Assembly: GCF_905475345.1 (NCBI RefSeq)
Contig: NC_066595.1
Coordinates: 5,580,501 to 5,644,500, forward strand
Direction: 5' to 3'
From: Vespula vulgaris
Taxonomy: Eukaryota > Arthropoda > Insecta > Hymenoptera > Vespidae
Length of the DNA stretch: 64,000 bases
Below, piece by piece: positions 24,766 to 37,417 of the stretch. The translations under genes were made by a program, and so were the position numbers. The notes under the pieces were generated by a model that made no database searches, was not told where the DNA came from, and saw only the letters and a program-made list of their open reading frames with translations. The stretch's first letter is position 1, and each line of letters opens with the position of its first letter.

Positions 24766-26382
24766 TTTACTCTTCGTTTCTTTTTTTACGCGAAATGATA
24801 AAACGAAAACGTTGATTCAACATTCTGTGTTTAAAGAAAATGGATTTTAATAATCAACATCTGTAGAGATATACAAATGTTACCTCTGATGTCTAGAAAA
24901 TTCCACGTCTCTTATATTTGTTCTTTGTTATGATGAAAATATTTTTCATGACGTTATTGGAACTTTCATTGACACGTTATTGTAATACTTTTCTCTATAA
25001 ACACATACGGATATGCAAATATTGAAGTTTAAAAATATACATCGATATTACGAGATATTCAATGATTTTCAAATCATGGAAACTAAAAAAGAAATGACTG
25101 CAATTTCAAAAATGTATGAACATGAATAAATAAATAAATGAAAAATAAATTGAATAATAAATTCATTAATGATTAAACGTTTATAAAAAAGAAAAAAAAA
25201 AAGATCGTATTATTGCGATTACATAGTTCGATAAACTTGAAGGCATCATAACTTGATGAAATATCGATGAAAAGGTTCACTGTAAATACTCTTTGAATTC
25301 GTATCGATATTCTCTACAATTTTTGTTCGGTTTAAAGTATCGATTTCCATTGAAAAAAAGAGGAAAGAAAAAAAAACAGATAAAAAATTGTTATTATTCT
25401 TCCATACTTTTATACAACAACGCTCTCTGCGATATAATTGCAATAAATATTACGTTTTTCTCCCGTTAAAATTTTATTTGAAATATTTATTTATAAAACG
25501 ATCGTTTATAAAACCAATATTATCGAAGATAATTGATATCAATTATAAACGAGATATCCTATAAATATTATTATTTATTATATACATATATATTCTTATT
25601 TTTTATTGTCGATGCCAATTATAAAAAATATATTATATAAACACGCAACGATGATAGTTAAATAAAATTTAGTAATTAATACAGATAGAAAATCGTGAAA
25701 CGTTAAAATAGAAGGATACACTTTTCGATCTCGAGGATACACGTTCACTTATCGATCGATCGCTCTTACGAAGTACTGAAAAGAGAAAAGACTTCAAGGA
25801 TCGGTGCACCTCGAGAGAAAGAGGATGCTCGCATCACGCTCGCACATCCGTTCGCACGCGCCAAGCGGAACGCCCATTACGTAATTTTCTTTACGACGTA
25901 GAAAAAAGTACGTTTTCTTAGCTGGGAAAGCAAAGTTCGTAATAAATTTCGCCGTAGAATAAAACGAAACTTTTCTTTTTCAAAAAAATGATTTTTATCT
26001 ATCTCATTAATAATCATAATGAATTAATAAAAGTGTAATACTTTTTAATCGACTTGATAATAAAATAATTATTTAAGTAGTTTAGTATATTAATAAGATG
26101 ATCGACGATTAAATCGAACTATAAGATCTATTATATTTTTCGTATCAATGATATATCGATTATAAATATATAAGAATATATCTATCGTAACGATTTATCT
26201 CGTTTAATTAATATGAAAGATGGGACTTCGATGTAGAAAAATGTAAAAATGATTAATTCGAATGCATATAGTCGATATATTTTCTTTTTTCTTTTTTATG
26301 AATTTTAATTTAACCACAAAGAAAATGCCTTTTTCTTCGGATGAATTATTCCACTTATGTTAAGAACAATTATCATTTTCAG

Positions 26383-26523
26383 AGGGTCAAAGAAATAATG
26401 GGGGAATCGAGAATGTCCTTAGAACGTAGATCGGAGATACGCGCGGAAAATAGCAGGGCGTATGACGCCAAGTGCTTCGTAATAGACTTTCGGGAAATCG
26501 GCGCTTTTAGAATTTCAACGAGG
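26383..26523 (+). CDS. Candidate internal exon, 47 codons, unidentified
   Basis: A strong acceptor (ATTATCATTTTCAG) opens a phase-0 frame of exactly 141 bp. The frame closes at ACGAGG|GTGACT, a moderate donor. The peptide runs RVKEIMGESRMSLERRSEIR, then AENSRAYDAKCFVIDFREIG, AFRISTR. It is rich in charged residues and not low-complexity. It lies on the strand opposite to exons A and B, so if real it belongs to a different gene or to a nested one. The open frame runs on into a (GA)n microsatellite just downstream, which argues for splicing or against coding. No family is recognised; chance remains a serious alternative. Confidence 0.3.
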
Positions 26524-26569
26524 GTGACTCACCCCTTGCTGCACGTGAGAATGCACAAGAGAAAGAGAA

Positions 26570-26578
<9 letters not shown>

Positions 26579-26618
<40 letters not shown>
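26579..26618. repeat. (GA)n microsatellite
   Basis: 40 bp of GA starting about 55 bp after the donor of the candidate exon at 26383-26523. Confidence 0.95.
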
Positions 26619-26624
<6 letters not shown>

Positions 26625-27699
26625 TCAGTGAGATCTCTCGACAATTCCGTATGGACGCAGCTGTCGTTCCGCGTGTGCGTTTACGCGTCTTCGAATCAAG
26701 AAGAAACATTGGAAACGGTGCAAGGTGTCTTTCAAATATTTTTATGTATGTGTATGGATCTATATGTGTATGTGTATATATCTATATATACCAACATTTT
26801 TTATTAGATATTTATATTAGAACTTAGATTTACGAGGAAGCGAACATTATCGTGTAAATATATTATCAGAAATGTCAAATATTCTAGAAAACTTTTACAT
26901 AACATTTTAAATATCTTATATTATTATAGTTACAATTTTTTTATTTCATGACGAATGAACTTATCTTTTAATTTATATATTTATATAAAGTCTCAAGTAT
27001 GTGTATAATATAATGAATGAGATCATATCAACGACTACAAGATTACGTCTATTCAATATAAATATATTTGCAATGTTTTTAACGTAAAAATATTGTTCTT
27101 CTTCGTTCATTCATTTATTTATTTATCCTTTTTTTTTTTTTGTTAAATCTAAGTCTCATTTTTGTTTGCGATAGTCAATCGCCGATACGTACAATTTCAA
27201 CGGAGTTTAATCTGCAAATTTAAACTCGATTAATCTGCGAACGAGAAGAATTACAAACAAATAAAAAATAGAAAGAAAGAAAGAAAAGAAAAAGATAAAA
27301 AAAGATTCTTTTCTCAACACCCGCGATGCGCATACGATGCGAATCGCTTCGAAAACTTCCTGCTTCTCGTGATCGTCTTAAAAGAGAAAGAGAGACAGCA
27401 TCGTGTGGCCACACCATACGAGCCTCCTTTTCTCTTTCTCCTTCTCCTCCTCTTGCATCGAGACTGCAACCTCCGCGACGGAACGATCCTCCTCCGTCGG
27501 AAGATCAAAGTCACCACAGTGCTAGATATTTCATCGTGGACGTCTGAGCTGCTGCCAACGGTGCCAAATGCGTCCGCCCGAGAGGATTTGCGAGCGGAAG
27601 CGAGACAGAAAGAGAAAAAGAGAGAGAAACACAACCGATACATCGTCGTCACCTTGCGGAAATATGAACTCTTACTTGAATTTATTCAAATAAATTTGA

Positions 27700-28075
27700 C
27701 GTAGGTACTTATCTAATATCGAAGCAAACATCGATTAAATAATTAACATTTCTCATCGAATTATTTCAATCGATCATCGATATCCAACTGCTAATCCTAA
27801 GCGCGATATAATTCCGTATTTATTTCTAAGATTTATATATATATAAAATGGAACAGAAAATTAGCTATATCAAAGTGATTTGATTTTTAAAAGAAACAAG
27901 ATAGTTTTTTTTTTGCTCGACTTTTTTTTCAACAAATTTGCACACGTATTTATCTGATATCGAAGTAAATATCGATTAAGTAATTAACATTTTTCAACGA
28001 ATATACATTTATATATGGAAAAAAGAAAAAGAAAATTAGCAATATCAATGTGATTTGATTTTTAAAAGAAGTAAG
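27700..28075. repeat. Imperfect local tandem duplication
   Basis: Two blocks are repeated in the same order. TTATCTAATATCGAAGCAAAC... (about 27709 on) recurs at about 27950 as TTATCTGATATCGAAGTAAAT..., 241 bp downstream. GAAAATTAGCTATATCAA... (27856) recurs at 28031, ending in the shared GTGATTTGATTTTTAAAAG. The second copy lacks about 66 bp between the blocks. No coding sequence or transposon ends are seen. Confidence 0.75.
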
Positions 28076-29322
28076 CAGTCGCAAGGGAAGAAATTAATTT
28101 TATTTACAAGCGAGGAAAGTCATACAACGTTAAATTATTTTTCTTTCGTTATAAAATTTCTTTTTTGTCTTTATTTTTTTTTCTCTCTCTCTTTTTCTTT
28201 TTTGTTATATACCCACCGAAAAAGTCGGAGCACACAGATTGAAATCGATTTTCAAACGATCCTGCGTTTACAAGCGATTTATTACTTTTTTCCTTTACTT
28301 TCCTTTCCTTACGAATTATTAATTGTTCTTTTTTCTTTTTTATTTAAATCACTTATCGACCGTCACGTAAGCGTAATATTAGAGTGCAAAGGGTGGAAAA
28401 GGTTAACGGGGCACATTCGTATTAAAATATTTCTACTATTTTTGCTCGCGATACCAATCTGAGCGTCGCAGAAACAGCGTTATATTTACCGCTTCTTCCT
28501 CGTGCTCGAGACGTTCCTCGATTTCGCCTCATTCTAGGTCAAAAGTCTGCGCGTATTCTGAGAGCGTCGAGAGAGATGTTTTCCTAAGGAGACTCTCTCT
28601 CTCTCTCTTTCTTTTTCTGAATTATTTTTTCTTTCTTTCGATCGATCTACGAATATGACGAAGATTATATTCACGATCGTTCAGAGCACATACATTAATA
28701 AAGAAAATTTTAAACGTCGAGTTGAAATATTTGTTCGAGTTTAAAAAGTTCTTCATTTTGCCTGCTTTATATCTTATCTTATTTCATAATTAAACGATTT
28801 TAATATTTATCTCTGATTATTTATATATATATATACATATATATTTACTTTTCATGCTTCGTATTCTATTCGAGATAAATCGATCATATATATTTTTACA
28901 CGATTGCATAAAGAATCGTTTCTTTTTCCCTTTTGAATAAACATCTGCCATTAGTTTGCCATAGGCAAGAAAATTTTGTCTACAAAACATTTCGTATCAC
29001 TGGTATAACAAATTTTAAGAAAACCACTTAAGTTCGGATCGATCGGATCGATCGGTTGGTTTAGCCGATCTCTTTTACGGTGCATCGAGAGGTCGTTCCT
29101 AACGAGTTTCCGAAGAGGGAAGAATATAAAAAAGAAGAAAAGAAAGGAAAAGAAAAGAAAAAGAAAAGGATAGAAGGAGGAATGAGACGGTTGGAAAAAC
29201 ATTTACCGATTCGAACGATAACTACTTCCGGCGGATATGCCAGTCAAGGATGGTCCTTCTCTTTCATCCTACTCAACCTCTTCTCTTCTCTTTACATCTC
29301 ACTATATCACGATTCATCTGGA

Positions 29323-29364
29323 TTACTTACTTACTTACTTGCTTATTTACTTACTTATTTACTT
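29323..29364. repeat. (TTAC)n tetramer array
   Basis: About ten TTAC/TTAT/TTGC units. Confidence 0.9.
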
Positions 29365-29740
29365 CGATATTTTTTCCTTTCTTTCTTTTGTTCTATCGCA
29401 TTCCAATGTATCATTATCTCGAACGACACTCGAAATATCTCTTAACTTTCTCGAAATCTTTCCGGAAAATCTATTTCCAATGCGTCCAACTAACGAAACG
29501 TAATTACCATCTGAATCATACCTATAGCGTTATAATTCGAGGGGAGCCCGGACTCGACCGGGTGGGTGAGTCATTGCATCGTTGACAGAGTTCTCGCTCC
29601 CGTTCCATAGCTCGGAATATAAATTAGTCTTCTTTAGAGAGATTTCTAAGACTAAATCGAAACTAACCACCGCGTTAAGAAAAAACGAATTCCGGATAAA
29701 CCTGCTCCACCCTAATTTTTTTTTATCCTACATCAATTAG

Positions 29741-29794
29741 ATACCCTTTTTAAAACGGTTCCATTCCCTCGACGAGTATTTCAACTAATTGATG
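29741..29794 (+). CDS. Candidate micro-exon (54 bp)
   Basis: A pyrimidine-rich acceptor (TTTATCCTACATCAATTAG) and a consensus donor (GATG|GTAAGT) enclose 54 bp that are open in one frame, giving TLFKTVPFPRRVFQLID. The exon would enter with two bases and leave with one. It is too short for the reading itself to carry weight. The support is only the two splice-like signals, which arise often by chance in T-rich spacer. Confidence 0.15.
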
Positions 29795-30454
29795 GTAAGT
29801 ATTTTGGTAAGATAAATGATCGGTATAAATAATTAAACGTTAGGATTAACATCATTTCTATCACGCGCTGATATTTTATCAAAATGGTGATCATTTATTT
29901 AAAATATCGTTTCGAGATTTAAAAATAATCGTTCGAAAAAATATCTCGATACTTTGTCAAGTTAGCCCTTTTCTTATTTTTCTTTTTTTTTTTTGAAACT
30001 GAATTATTTTTAAAGTAATTACTTTCAAAGAAATTATTTACTCGAATAATAATAATAATAATAATAATACGATTCAAATAATTATTTATCTTCATAAAAA
30101 GTTATCAATATACAACTTACTAACAAAAATCAGATTACTACATCGGCACATTTTTATCTACATTTAAACTTATTTTTATATAAATATTATCATCCAATAT
30201 CTCAATGTCTATCGAGATATCTATAGGAATCCTCGAAAGAAATCATATATTTCTTCTGTGAACAGATAAATAGATAAAAGGGGGTTTGTATTCATAGGAT
30301 GATCAGGGTTTGTGTTCGCCCTTCGTGCAATCCTCTTCTCTCTTTCTCTCCCTTTCTTTCTCTTTGTTTCTCCATCGGAGTCATTACACGTCATTATAGA
30401 GTTACACGCTTGAGTGGTCGAACGTTACAAATTACAGAGAGCCAAGAGCAACCT

Positions 30455-30458
<4 letters not shown>

Positions 30459-30500
<42 letters not shown>
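30459..30500. repeat. (TC)n microsatellite
   Basis: 42 bp of TC adjoining the candidate exon at 30529-30643. Confidence 0.95.
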
Positions 30501-30503
<3 letters not shown>

Positions 30504-30528
30504 ACTTTCCTGTTAACCGCACCCTTAC

Positions 30529-30643
30529 GTCCGATACGCATATACATATTTCTTCCACTATCCAGCACATTGTTATCGATATTACCCGCATTTGCTCGGT
30601 AAGAACGATGGTAACCTTCTATTACAAGGCACTTTGCTGTCTC
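30529..30643 (-). CDS. Candidate internal exon, about 38 codons, unidentified
   Basis: On the minus strand a pyrimidine-rich acceptor (CGTTCTCTCGTCCTCGAG) opens a phase-0 frame. The frame ends at GGAC|GTAAGG, giving 115 bp and leaving one base. The peptide runs ETAKCLVIEGYHRSYRANAG, then NIDNNVLDSGRNMYMRIG. It lies upstream of exons A and B on the same strand, so it could belong to the same gene, but its 3' phase does not join exon A directly and at least one more exon would be needed. The plus strand is also open here, which weakens the call. Just downstream on this strand the frame runs into a (TC)n tract. Confidence 0.25.
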
Positions 30644-30832
30644 CTCGAGGACGAGAGAACGAGATGGAATTTCCACGAGACACGTTTGAATTACTTTGAA
30701 CCACGAAAAGTCCCAACGGACTTGGCTGCCACCAGTCTAATGAGTAATTACGATTCATGAGGAGGCCTCGAGCTCCGTTAATCCCATTCCTCTTGTAGGT
30801 ACTCTCTTCTTCATCCCACGAGAAGCAACTAT

Positions 30833-30935
30833 ATCTCTCTCTCTCTCTCTCTCTATCATTCTCATTCTCTGTCTCTCTCTCTTTCTCATCTTCATTCTCT
30901 TTATTTCTCTCTCTCTCTCTATCTCTTTCTCTCTT
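30833..30935. repeat. Compound (TC)n tract
   Basis: Four short TC runs separated by ATCATTC-like units. Confidence 0.9.
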
Positions 30936-31514
30936 GCGTGCCAAAATCATGAAAGCAATCTCCTCGAAACTATTATGCGTATATCTCTAGCACTAGCCCG
31001 ATTTCGAGGATTAATACGACAAAGTTAAATTCGCAGCTTGATTCGTGGGAATAGAAGACGTGTGACAGGATATACGCGAGGTGACTTGTTTTAATCTATA
31101 AATACTTGGAATACGTGATATCGTATTCGATGCAATAATTATAATATCAAGGTAATGTCTCTTACAAGTAAATCTATTTATCTTATATAAATTGTTACGA
31201 TATAATGTATTTCGCAATAGATGGAAATTATAAGATATAGATCATTCTCAAGGATCACTATCTTACTTCTTGGAATTATATATTAAAAATCGATCAAAGT
31301 TTTAAAAGGAACTCATTCGATCTAGAAGATACACGCTGATTATCAGATATTACTTATAATTCGTTTTCGTTAATTCTGGAGTTAAAAAGAATAATTATCT
31401 ACTTTATGAAAGAACGTTAAAACAAGCAAGGTGATAGAAAATGCGATAGAAATTTTACGACGATCTAACAAATCCGTCGATTTCAAGATAAATCATTTCA
31501 TTGAGAAAATAAAC

Positions 31515-31516
<2 letters not shown>

Positions 31517-31557
<41 letters not shown>
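31517..31557. repeat. (TC)n microsatellite
   Basis: About 40 bp of TC. Confidence 0.9.
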
Positions 31558-31561
<4 letters not shown>

Positions 31562-34515
31562 GTTTGATAAATCATTATTAAATAATATTTAAATAAAACA
31601 TAAAAAATTATAAATCAATGCAATTGTGATAATTATCAAAATAAAAATCAATTCTTTCTTCCTTCTTTTTTTCAATTCAAGATATTTTTTTTCTTAGATA
31701 TACATACATACATACATATGTATACAGTCAATGTGTACGAATCATTTATATATCATCCCTTTCGAGTTTTTACCTATCGATAAAATTTGTCTCGCAATTT
31801 TCCACGCAGAATACAAAGGATAGAAAAGAGTGACAGAGAAAGATAAAGAGAAAGAGAGAGATATTTCTATAGTAACAGGCTCGCGTATCAAGGAAGAACG
31901 TTTCCCTCTAAGAGAGCGTACAAGGTACTTTGAAGCTCGAACGATTTCCTCCTTCGTTCCGATCAAAGACCTTTTTCTCTACCTCGACGTCCTCGACTCT
32001 ATCGAGCGTTAAATCGAAGCCGTACGATGCGACGACGCCCGCGTATGCATCGGAGATTCGCGGGACTCTTTTCTAACACGATTAACACTATCTCACCTTA
32101 CTATATGTGTTAATCTTCTTTCATTTTTCATGTCCTTCATGTATAAACGAATGTTACAGAAGAGGTATAAAACTCACACTTGCGACTAAACAAGACAAAA
32201 ATATTATAAATAAAAATAATTCTAATATAAATAAAACAATTCTTTAATGAACGACATTAATTCTTGTTTCGTTTTGTTTTCTTTTTTTCTTCCTTTTATT
32301 TTTTTAGATCGACGGATTATATAAATCCTTGGTCGGGTTTAACTATCCGAATTTGGATTCGTCTTTTTTCTCTTAACAAATATATATATATTTTTTTTCT
32401 GGACAATTATACTTTGGCCAACTTCATCATGATAGAAAGTAAATATACGAATGTAAAGGATTCAAAATCGATTATATGGAATAACGAGTGAACATTATTG
32501 AAACATAATACAAAGTTAGCTACGGCTGTTAATTCGATATATATATATGTGTGTATCACGGATATTAAGTAATCAAAAAAACTACAAAGAGAGAGAGAGA
32601 AAGAGAAAGAGAATGGAAAGGAAGGTAAAAGAGATACATACATGAAAGAAGGCGAGGAACAGAATGGAAAACTGGTGCGTGGGCCATGTAGGACATTTCT
32701 GGTTTATCGTCCTGCTATTCTACTCGAGATCACGATCGTCGTTCTTATTTTATTACAATGTATCTCGCTTGTAAATATCTCGCTTTCAAATATGGACTAG
32801 AGAGGTGTCATCGTAAAAAATAAAAAATGAAAAAACAGAAAAGAAAAATAAAAAAAAATAATAATAAAACTCACAATAAAAATGTTTCGATTTATCTTTT
32901 ATTATTCTTACGCGAGATAACGCGAATCTTTGAATTACCAATCACGAAAAGTTCGTCAAGTTTCTTTGAGATTATTTCTTGTGAGATATACTGAAAATAA
33001 ATATCAATGTAAGGTTGATAAACGTCATCGTATTATTGATCGAACAAGATCACGTATATCTAAATATTAATTCGTATATTAGAAGAGATCTGTACATCAA
33101 ATGCTTATCGTTAAATGAACGAAGCTGACGAAATTAAAAATTAATAAATGTATACCTATGTAAAAAAAAAAAGAAAAACAAACAAGAAAAAACTGCTATC
33201 TTAAACAATCTTTTTTGTGTGATAAAAAAAAGAATAAAAAATAAAAAATTATTCAGATAATCGAACTGAAAAAAATCGTTGTTTTTGAATCGGATCACAT
33301 ATCTTTTAAAATACAATATAATAATAATATTCGAGAGGTGTAGAAAGATCGTAGAGCGGGAAAGCGGAGGCTGCAATACGACGGATGGAGGCCAGTGAAC
33401 GAGAATAGCCTATCGTTGCATTGCATTGATATTGCATTTGCATTGCACGTATATCCGTCCTCCGGTAATTCATATATAAGTATAATAGTTACCAAATGTA
33501 TCCGTAACTGTTTCGATGCCAAGTCAATATCAAAGTAGTTCGAGGAAAAAGAAAAAAAAAATTTTTTTTTTTTTTTTTAGTACTTTTTAACACCAATTTC
33601 TTTTCCTAAATCATGCGAGGAAGGGACAGTTATTTCTTATCTCACGGAGATTACGTACTCGGAAATACGTGAGTTAATTATAATTACGTAAATCTTGCTC
33701 TTTACGTAAGAGACCGACTAAACGAGTTGAATTTTTACGAATGTACGAGACGCAATGGCCGGCACATGAGCGTTCATTAAGCGCTCGAATCCGTTCTCGA
33801 GGACGCTCGTTTGAAATAATAAGTACTAATTTGTAATGATAATAGCAAGACTTTTGAATCGATTAGATCTTTTTTTAAAATTTTTAGACTTTCTTCGATC
33901 AAAAAGTAATTCTTTCTTTTCTGTTTTTTTTTTTTTTTATAATGCCCGACAAGTTATAAAAAATTTTCACTAGAAAATATCATCTTACAGAAATTTCTCT
34001 AATCGAAATTTGAAACAAAAAATAACACAAAATTTTCAGAGAGATCGATATTTAAAATTTTTATCGAATAATATGTGATCTAAATTATTATCGAATAGTA
34101 CACGTATAAGTACTTAAATCCATTTAAATGCTGTTGATTATAAATCACTACGTATTAATTAATCGACGATATAAAAAATATGAAATTTTTGAAATAAATC
34201 TGAAGTGCTACATGTTGCATCTTACTGAAATATTATTTAGTCAGTTTTTACTCCGTGCAAAGGTTAAAGGTCGATTCATTTTATTTCGGTTCAAGTCGAT
34301 CTTCGTAATTTACGGAACGATTAAAACGTATACTGAACTATATGTGAATTTATTCAAAAAATTTCTATTTCTCTCGAGTCGTCAATATTAATACTAATAG
34401 GAACAAATAAAATGATGCTTCAATAAATCGCTAAAAATACTTAAATCGTTTTAATAATCGATGCAAAAAAAAAAAAAAAAAACAAAGAAAAGAAAAGAAA
34501 AGAAAGCAAAAAAGA

Positions 34516-34537
34516 GTCGTGGTGAAATTCCCACGAC
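34516..34537. repeat. Hairpin with 7-bp stem
   Basis: GTCGTGG and CCACGAC flank an 8-base loop. It lies at the 5' side of a short open frame ending in a donor-like AAG|GTGAGT (34575). That frame has no usable acceptor, because the upstream sequence is purine-rich. Confidence 0.6.
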
Positions 34538-34921
34538 GAAACGTATCGTTCGTTTTACAATAAGAAATCCTAAGGTGAGTTCGTACTCACGATCCGTCGA
34601 GAACGTAATTTCTCGATGCGATGGCGCTCGCGTCAAAGAGATGCACTTTACACGTTGCATCCACCTCGAGCGAGGATCGTTAGCGTGGCTTACCAAAGCG
34701 CGTGTAGCCTCTTCGATGTAGAACGAATATCTCGTGAGTGAGAACGAAGTGGTAGGGAACGTTCTTATGTATTTATGTATGTATATATATACACATATTA
34801 TATATGTATGTATGTATGTATGTACTTGGCTTCTCTCGTACTCGATCCGAGCACGTCGAGTCCGGTTTGACACTGTTTCTCGTTGCTTCGAAAAGGTCAC
34901 CGACGAATGCGAAGAAAAGGA

Positions 34922-34922
34922 C

Positions 34923-34963
<41 letters not shown>
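34922..34963. repeat. (GA)n microsatellite
   Basis: About 40 bp of GA with one AAAG interruption. Confidence 0.9.
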
Positions 34964-36847
34964 ACGCTTCGACTAAACAGATATAACAAGGAAGATAAGG
35001 GCGCGAATCACGAATGATTTATGCCTGTGTACCTGCAATGGTCGTTCTTCCTCGTTAGAACGAACACGTCACCATTCGACTTATCGTCCTCCCTTCCTGC
35101 TTACAAACAATTTCTTTTCTAACACTTATTTACTCCTCCGATCGGATTTTATCATTCGTCCTTCTTTTTGTTTACAAACTCAACCTATTTCGAACACAAC
35201 TATATCTCAATACATTATTTTTTGTTCTTATAAATTTAATTACAAAGATTTAAAGAAAGCATACTAAATTGAAAAGAAAAAAAATGAAATAAGAAAGAAA
35301 TGATTAAATTGATTTTATCATTTATTTTATGTTATTGGTATTATTTTTATATTTGAATTTTCATATTTGAGAATTTGGAGGAAAAAGTAATTAATGATAT
35401 TTATCGTTTAATGATTTTGTAAAATTGTTAATTATGTTTCATAATTTTTAACACGCTCTCATAATTATTTGCACTTGATGTACTGTTATTTATTTATAAA
35501 CAAAGTAGTTCTTTTTTTTTGAAGTTGACATCACTTAGAAAAGTAACGATTCGTAACGCGTCGTAGTTTGTCATTATGTCTTTCGTTATTTATGTACCAG
35601 TAAATAAGCTACAAGAGAATTCCCTTTTATAAAGAAAAAGAAGATTAATTTAACGAGAAATGTAATATTATTACTTATAAGTTTGTTAAAACTCAAAGGG
35701 GCTTACGAACAATTCTGATCCTTCAATGTTTGTCCATTGTACATAATTCTACAAATTATACACCAAGAAATTGTGGTATTAATTAAGCTTACCCTTTGTG
35801 CATCTGTAAATATACTCACAGAGAAAATTCTCATAACATGAACTTAAAAAGAAATTTAATATTATAAGCAGAATCTGTTTGTACGCATCTATCTTGTTTG
35901 TACGAGTACAACTACGTGAAACATGTTATTACATGATAAATTATTTAATGTATAATCTTTAAAACGTTTAAAAGTTCATTGGGTGTTAAAATAAATATTA
36001 AACACAAACAAAAAAAAAAAGAAAAGAAAAAAAAACAAATCGTAAAGCGATTATATTCTTTTTTGTTCGTTCCTTTTCTTTTTACGATCCATATAATGCA
36101 ATATATTAAATGATTTTTCTTATAATCCCGTTAAACAAATAAACAAATAAATATATAAAACTCGATTTCTCGAGAAGAAATAAGAAATCGTTCGTCGATG
36201 ACGAAACGAGACGATTCCTGATACTTGAAACGTAAATTCTCGATCGGACTTACATATTCAATGAGATAAGTCGAAGCGTGGTCGAATTTAAATCGATATC
36301 GTAACGTTCTCAAGCGTCATCGTGGAAAAAAGGAAAGGGAGATGAAAGAAAAGAAAAAAAAAAACGAAAAAAAACGAAAAGAAAAACGAAAAAAAATAAA
36401 ACAAAAAAGAAAGAAAAAGAAAACGAGATAGAAAGGTTTCTTTACTTTTAAATCGAAGGACGTCGTCGTGTGAAAGCGATTTTCAAAAGGCAAAGCTGCT
36501 TCGTAAAGACACGAAAGCAGCTTAAAATATCGTTTCGATGAAATTTACGGAGGAGACTCGCACGTGAGGATCTCCCATGATCTGCTCGTAAACTATCTGT
36601 GGCCCTCTTTTCGATCGATAAAAAAAAAAAGATCATACGCAAAACGCATACGGAATTCGTAATATCGCTCTTTCGAACTTTCATCGAATTTATTTATTTA
36701 TTTTAATGATAGTTCAGTCGTTTCCAGTATAAGATTATAAATCAGCCGATAACGTTAATGACCGACACCATTCCTAAAGAATTTTTATTATTTTATTCGC
36801 GCGTGCGACGTATTAAAAACTTTTAGGAACTTTAATTATTTTGCAAA

Positions 36848-36900
36848 AAGGATATATGGGGATAATAAAATCCGCCATTTTATTACCCCCATGTATCCTT
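36848..36900. repeat. Near-perfect inverted repeat (24-bp arms, 5-bp loop)
   Basis: The left arm (36848-36871) and right arm (36877-36900) match at 22 of 24 positions around the loop CCGCC. The left arm starts AAGGATATATGGGG and the right arm ends CCCCCATGTATCCTT. In a plus-strand transcript one mismatch is a U-G wobble and the other A-C. The hairpin is short for a classical pre-miRNA, and pairing outside the arms is poor. Confidence 0.85.
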
Positions 36901-37140
36901 CTCCTTGAAGCAATATCATTTTTATGAAATAATTACTTCACTGCTTATTTAGATTTCGATAAGGAACTTAAAGGATATATCATTATAAATAGAAAAATTT
37001 GGTAAATAATATTAAAAATTCTCACATCTGATATCGTAAGTTTATCATAAAATATAAAATAATCCTATCTCATGTTCTAACTTTACGAATGATGCGACAC
37101 GACGGATCGAAATTTCCGTAGGTTCGAACGTAACGAAAAG

Positions 37141-37192
37141 TTCGGAGGAGTCTTCTCGTAGGAATCGTATCCGTGTATCAGGATCCTCCGAA
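37141..37192. repeat. Inverted repeat with 9-bp arms
   Basis: TTCGGAGGA (37141-37149) pairs exactly with TCCTCCGAA (37184-37192) across 34 bp, in a GC-richer island without a recognisable exon. Confidence 0.7.
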
Positions 37193-37417
37193 GCGAGAGA
37201 AAGATAGTCTCGCTAATTGCATACGTTCGTCGATGTTAGAGGATCAAGAGGGTTATTAAACACAGCCGAGCGAGATCTCGCTATACGTTTTATTCTGGCC
37301 GGGTCGGGACGTTAATTAACGTCGGTTTTGTTAACGCGCGAATCGCATTGCGAGTGGTTTCGCTAGAAGGAATAACGAAGACCGAGGACACCTTCCTCAT
37401 CCGTTGCAGCAACGGGT

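Larger units (their letters stand above)
23343..26382. other. Non-coding spacer or intron upstream of exon A
   Basis: Contains A-rich runs (23990-24160), the Z-type octamer array and two large (TC)n tracts. No exon with matching phase (ending in two codon bases on the minus strand) was found. Confidence 0.5.
26524..30528. other. Non-coding spacer
   Basis: Contains a GC-richer segment (27310-27650) that is open in several frames on both strands without splice support. Also here are the tandem duplication at 27700-28075, the (TTAC)n array and a CCCGG-ACTCGA-CCGGG hairpin near 29545-29560. Confidence 0.5.
30644..36847. other. Non-coding spacer
   Basis: Contains (TC)n tracts, T/A runs and a cluster of TGCATT hexamers around 33417-33448. 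34530-34740 is GC-richer and holds donor-like sites on both strands but no complete exon. Confidence 0.5.

Noticed and set aside
27220..27704. Several overlapping open frames on both strands in a GC-richer segment
   Set aside because: Mutual openness on both strands with Arg/Ser/Pro-rich translations and no splice borders; not coding evidence.
28055..28462. Plus-strand frame of 135 codons with hydrophobic runs
   Set aside because: The hydrophobic parts are translated T-runs (Phe/Leu/Ser) and the start lies inside a tandem duplication.
29535..29570. CCCGG-ACTCGA-CCGGG near GTGAGTCA, looked at as a possible tRNA arm
   Set aside because: No other tRNA arms or box A/B spacing around it.
34461..34721. 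Frame ending at a perfect AAG|GTGAGT (34575)
   Set aside because: Upstream is an A/G-rich run without any pyrimidine tract, so no acceptor.
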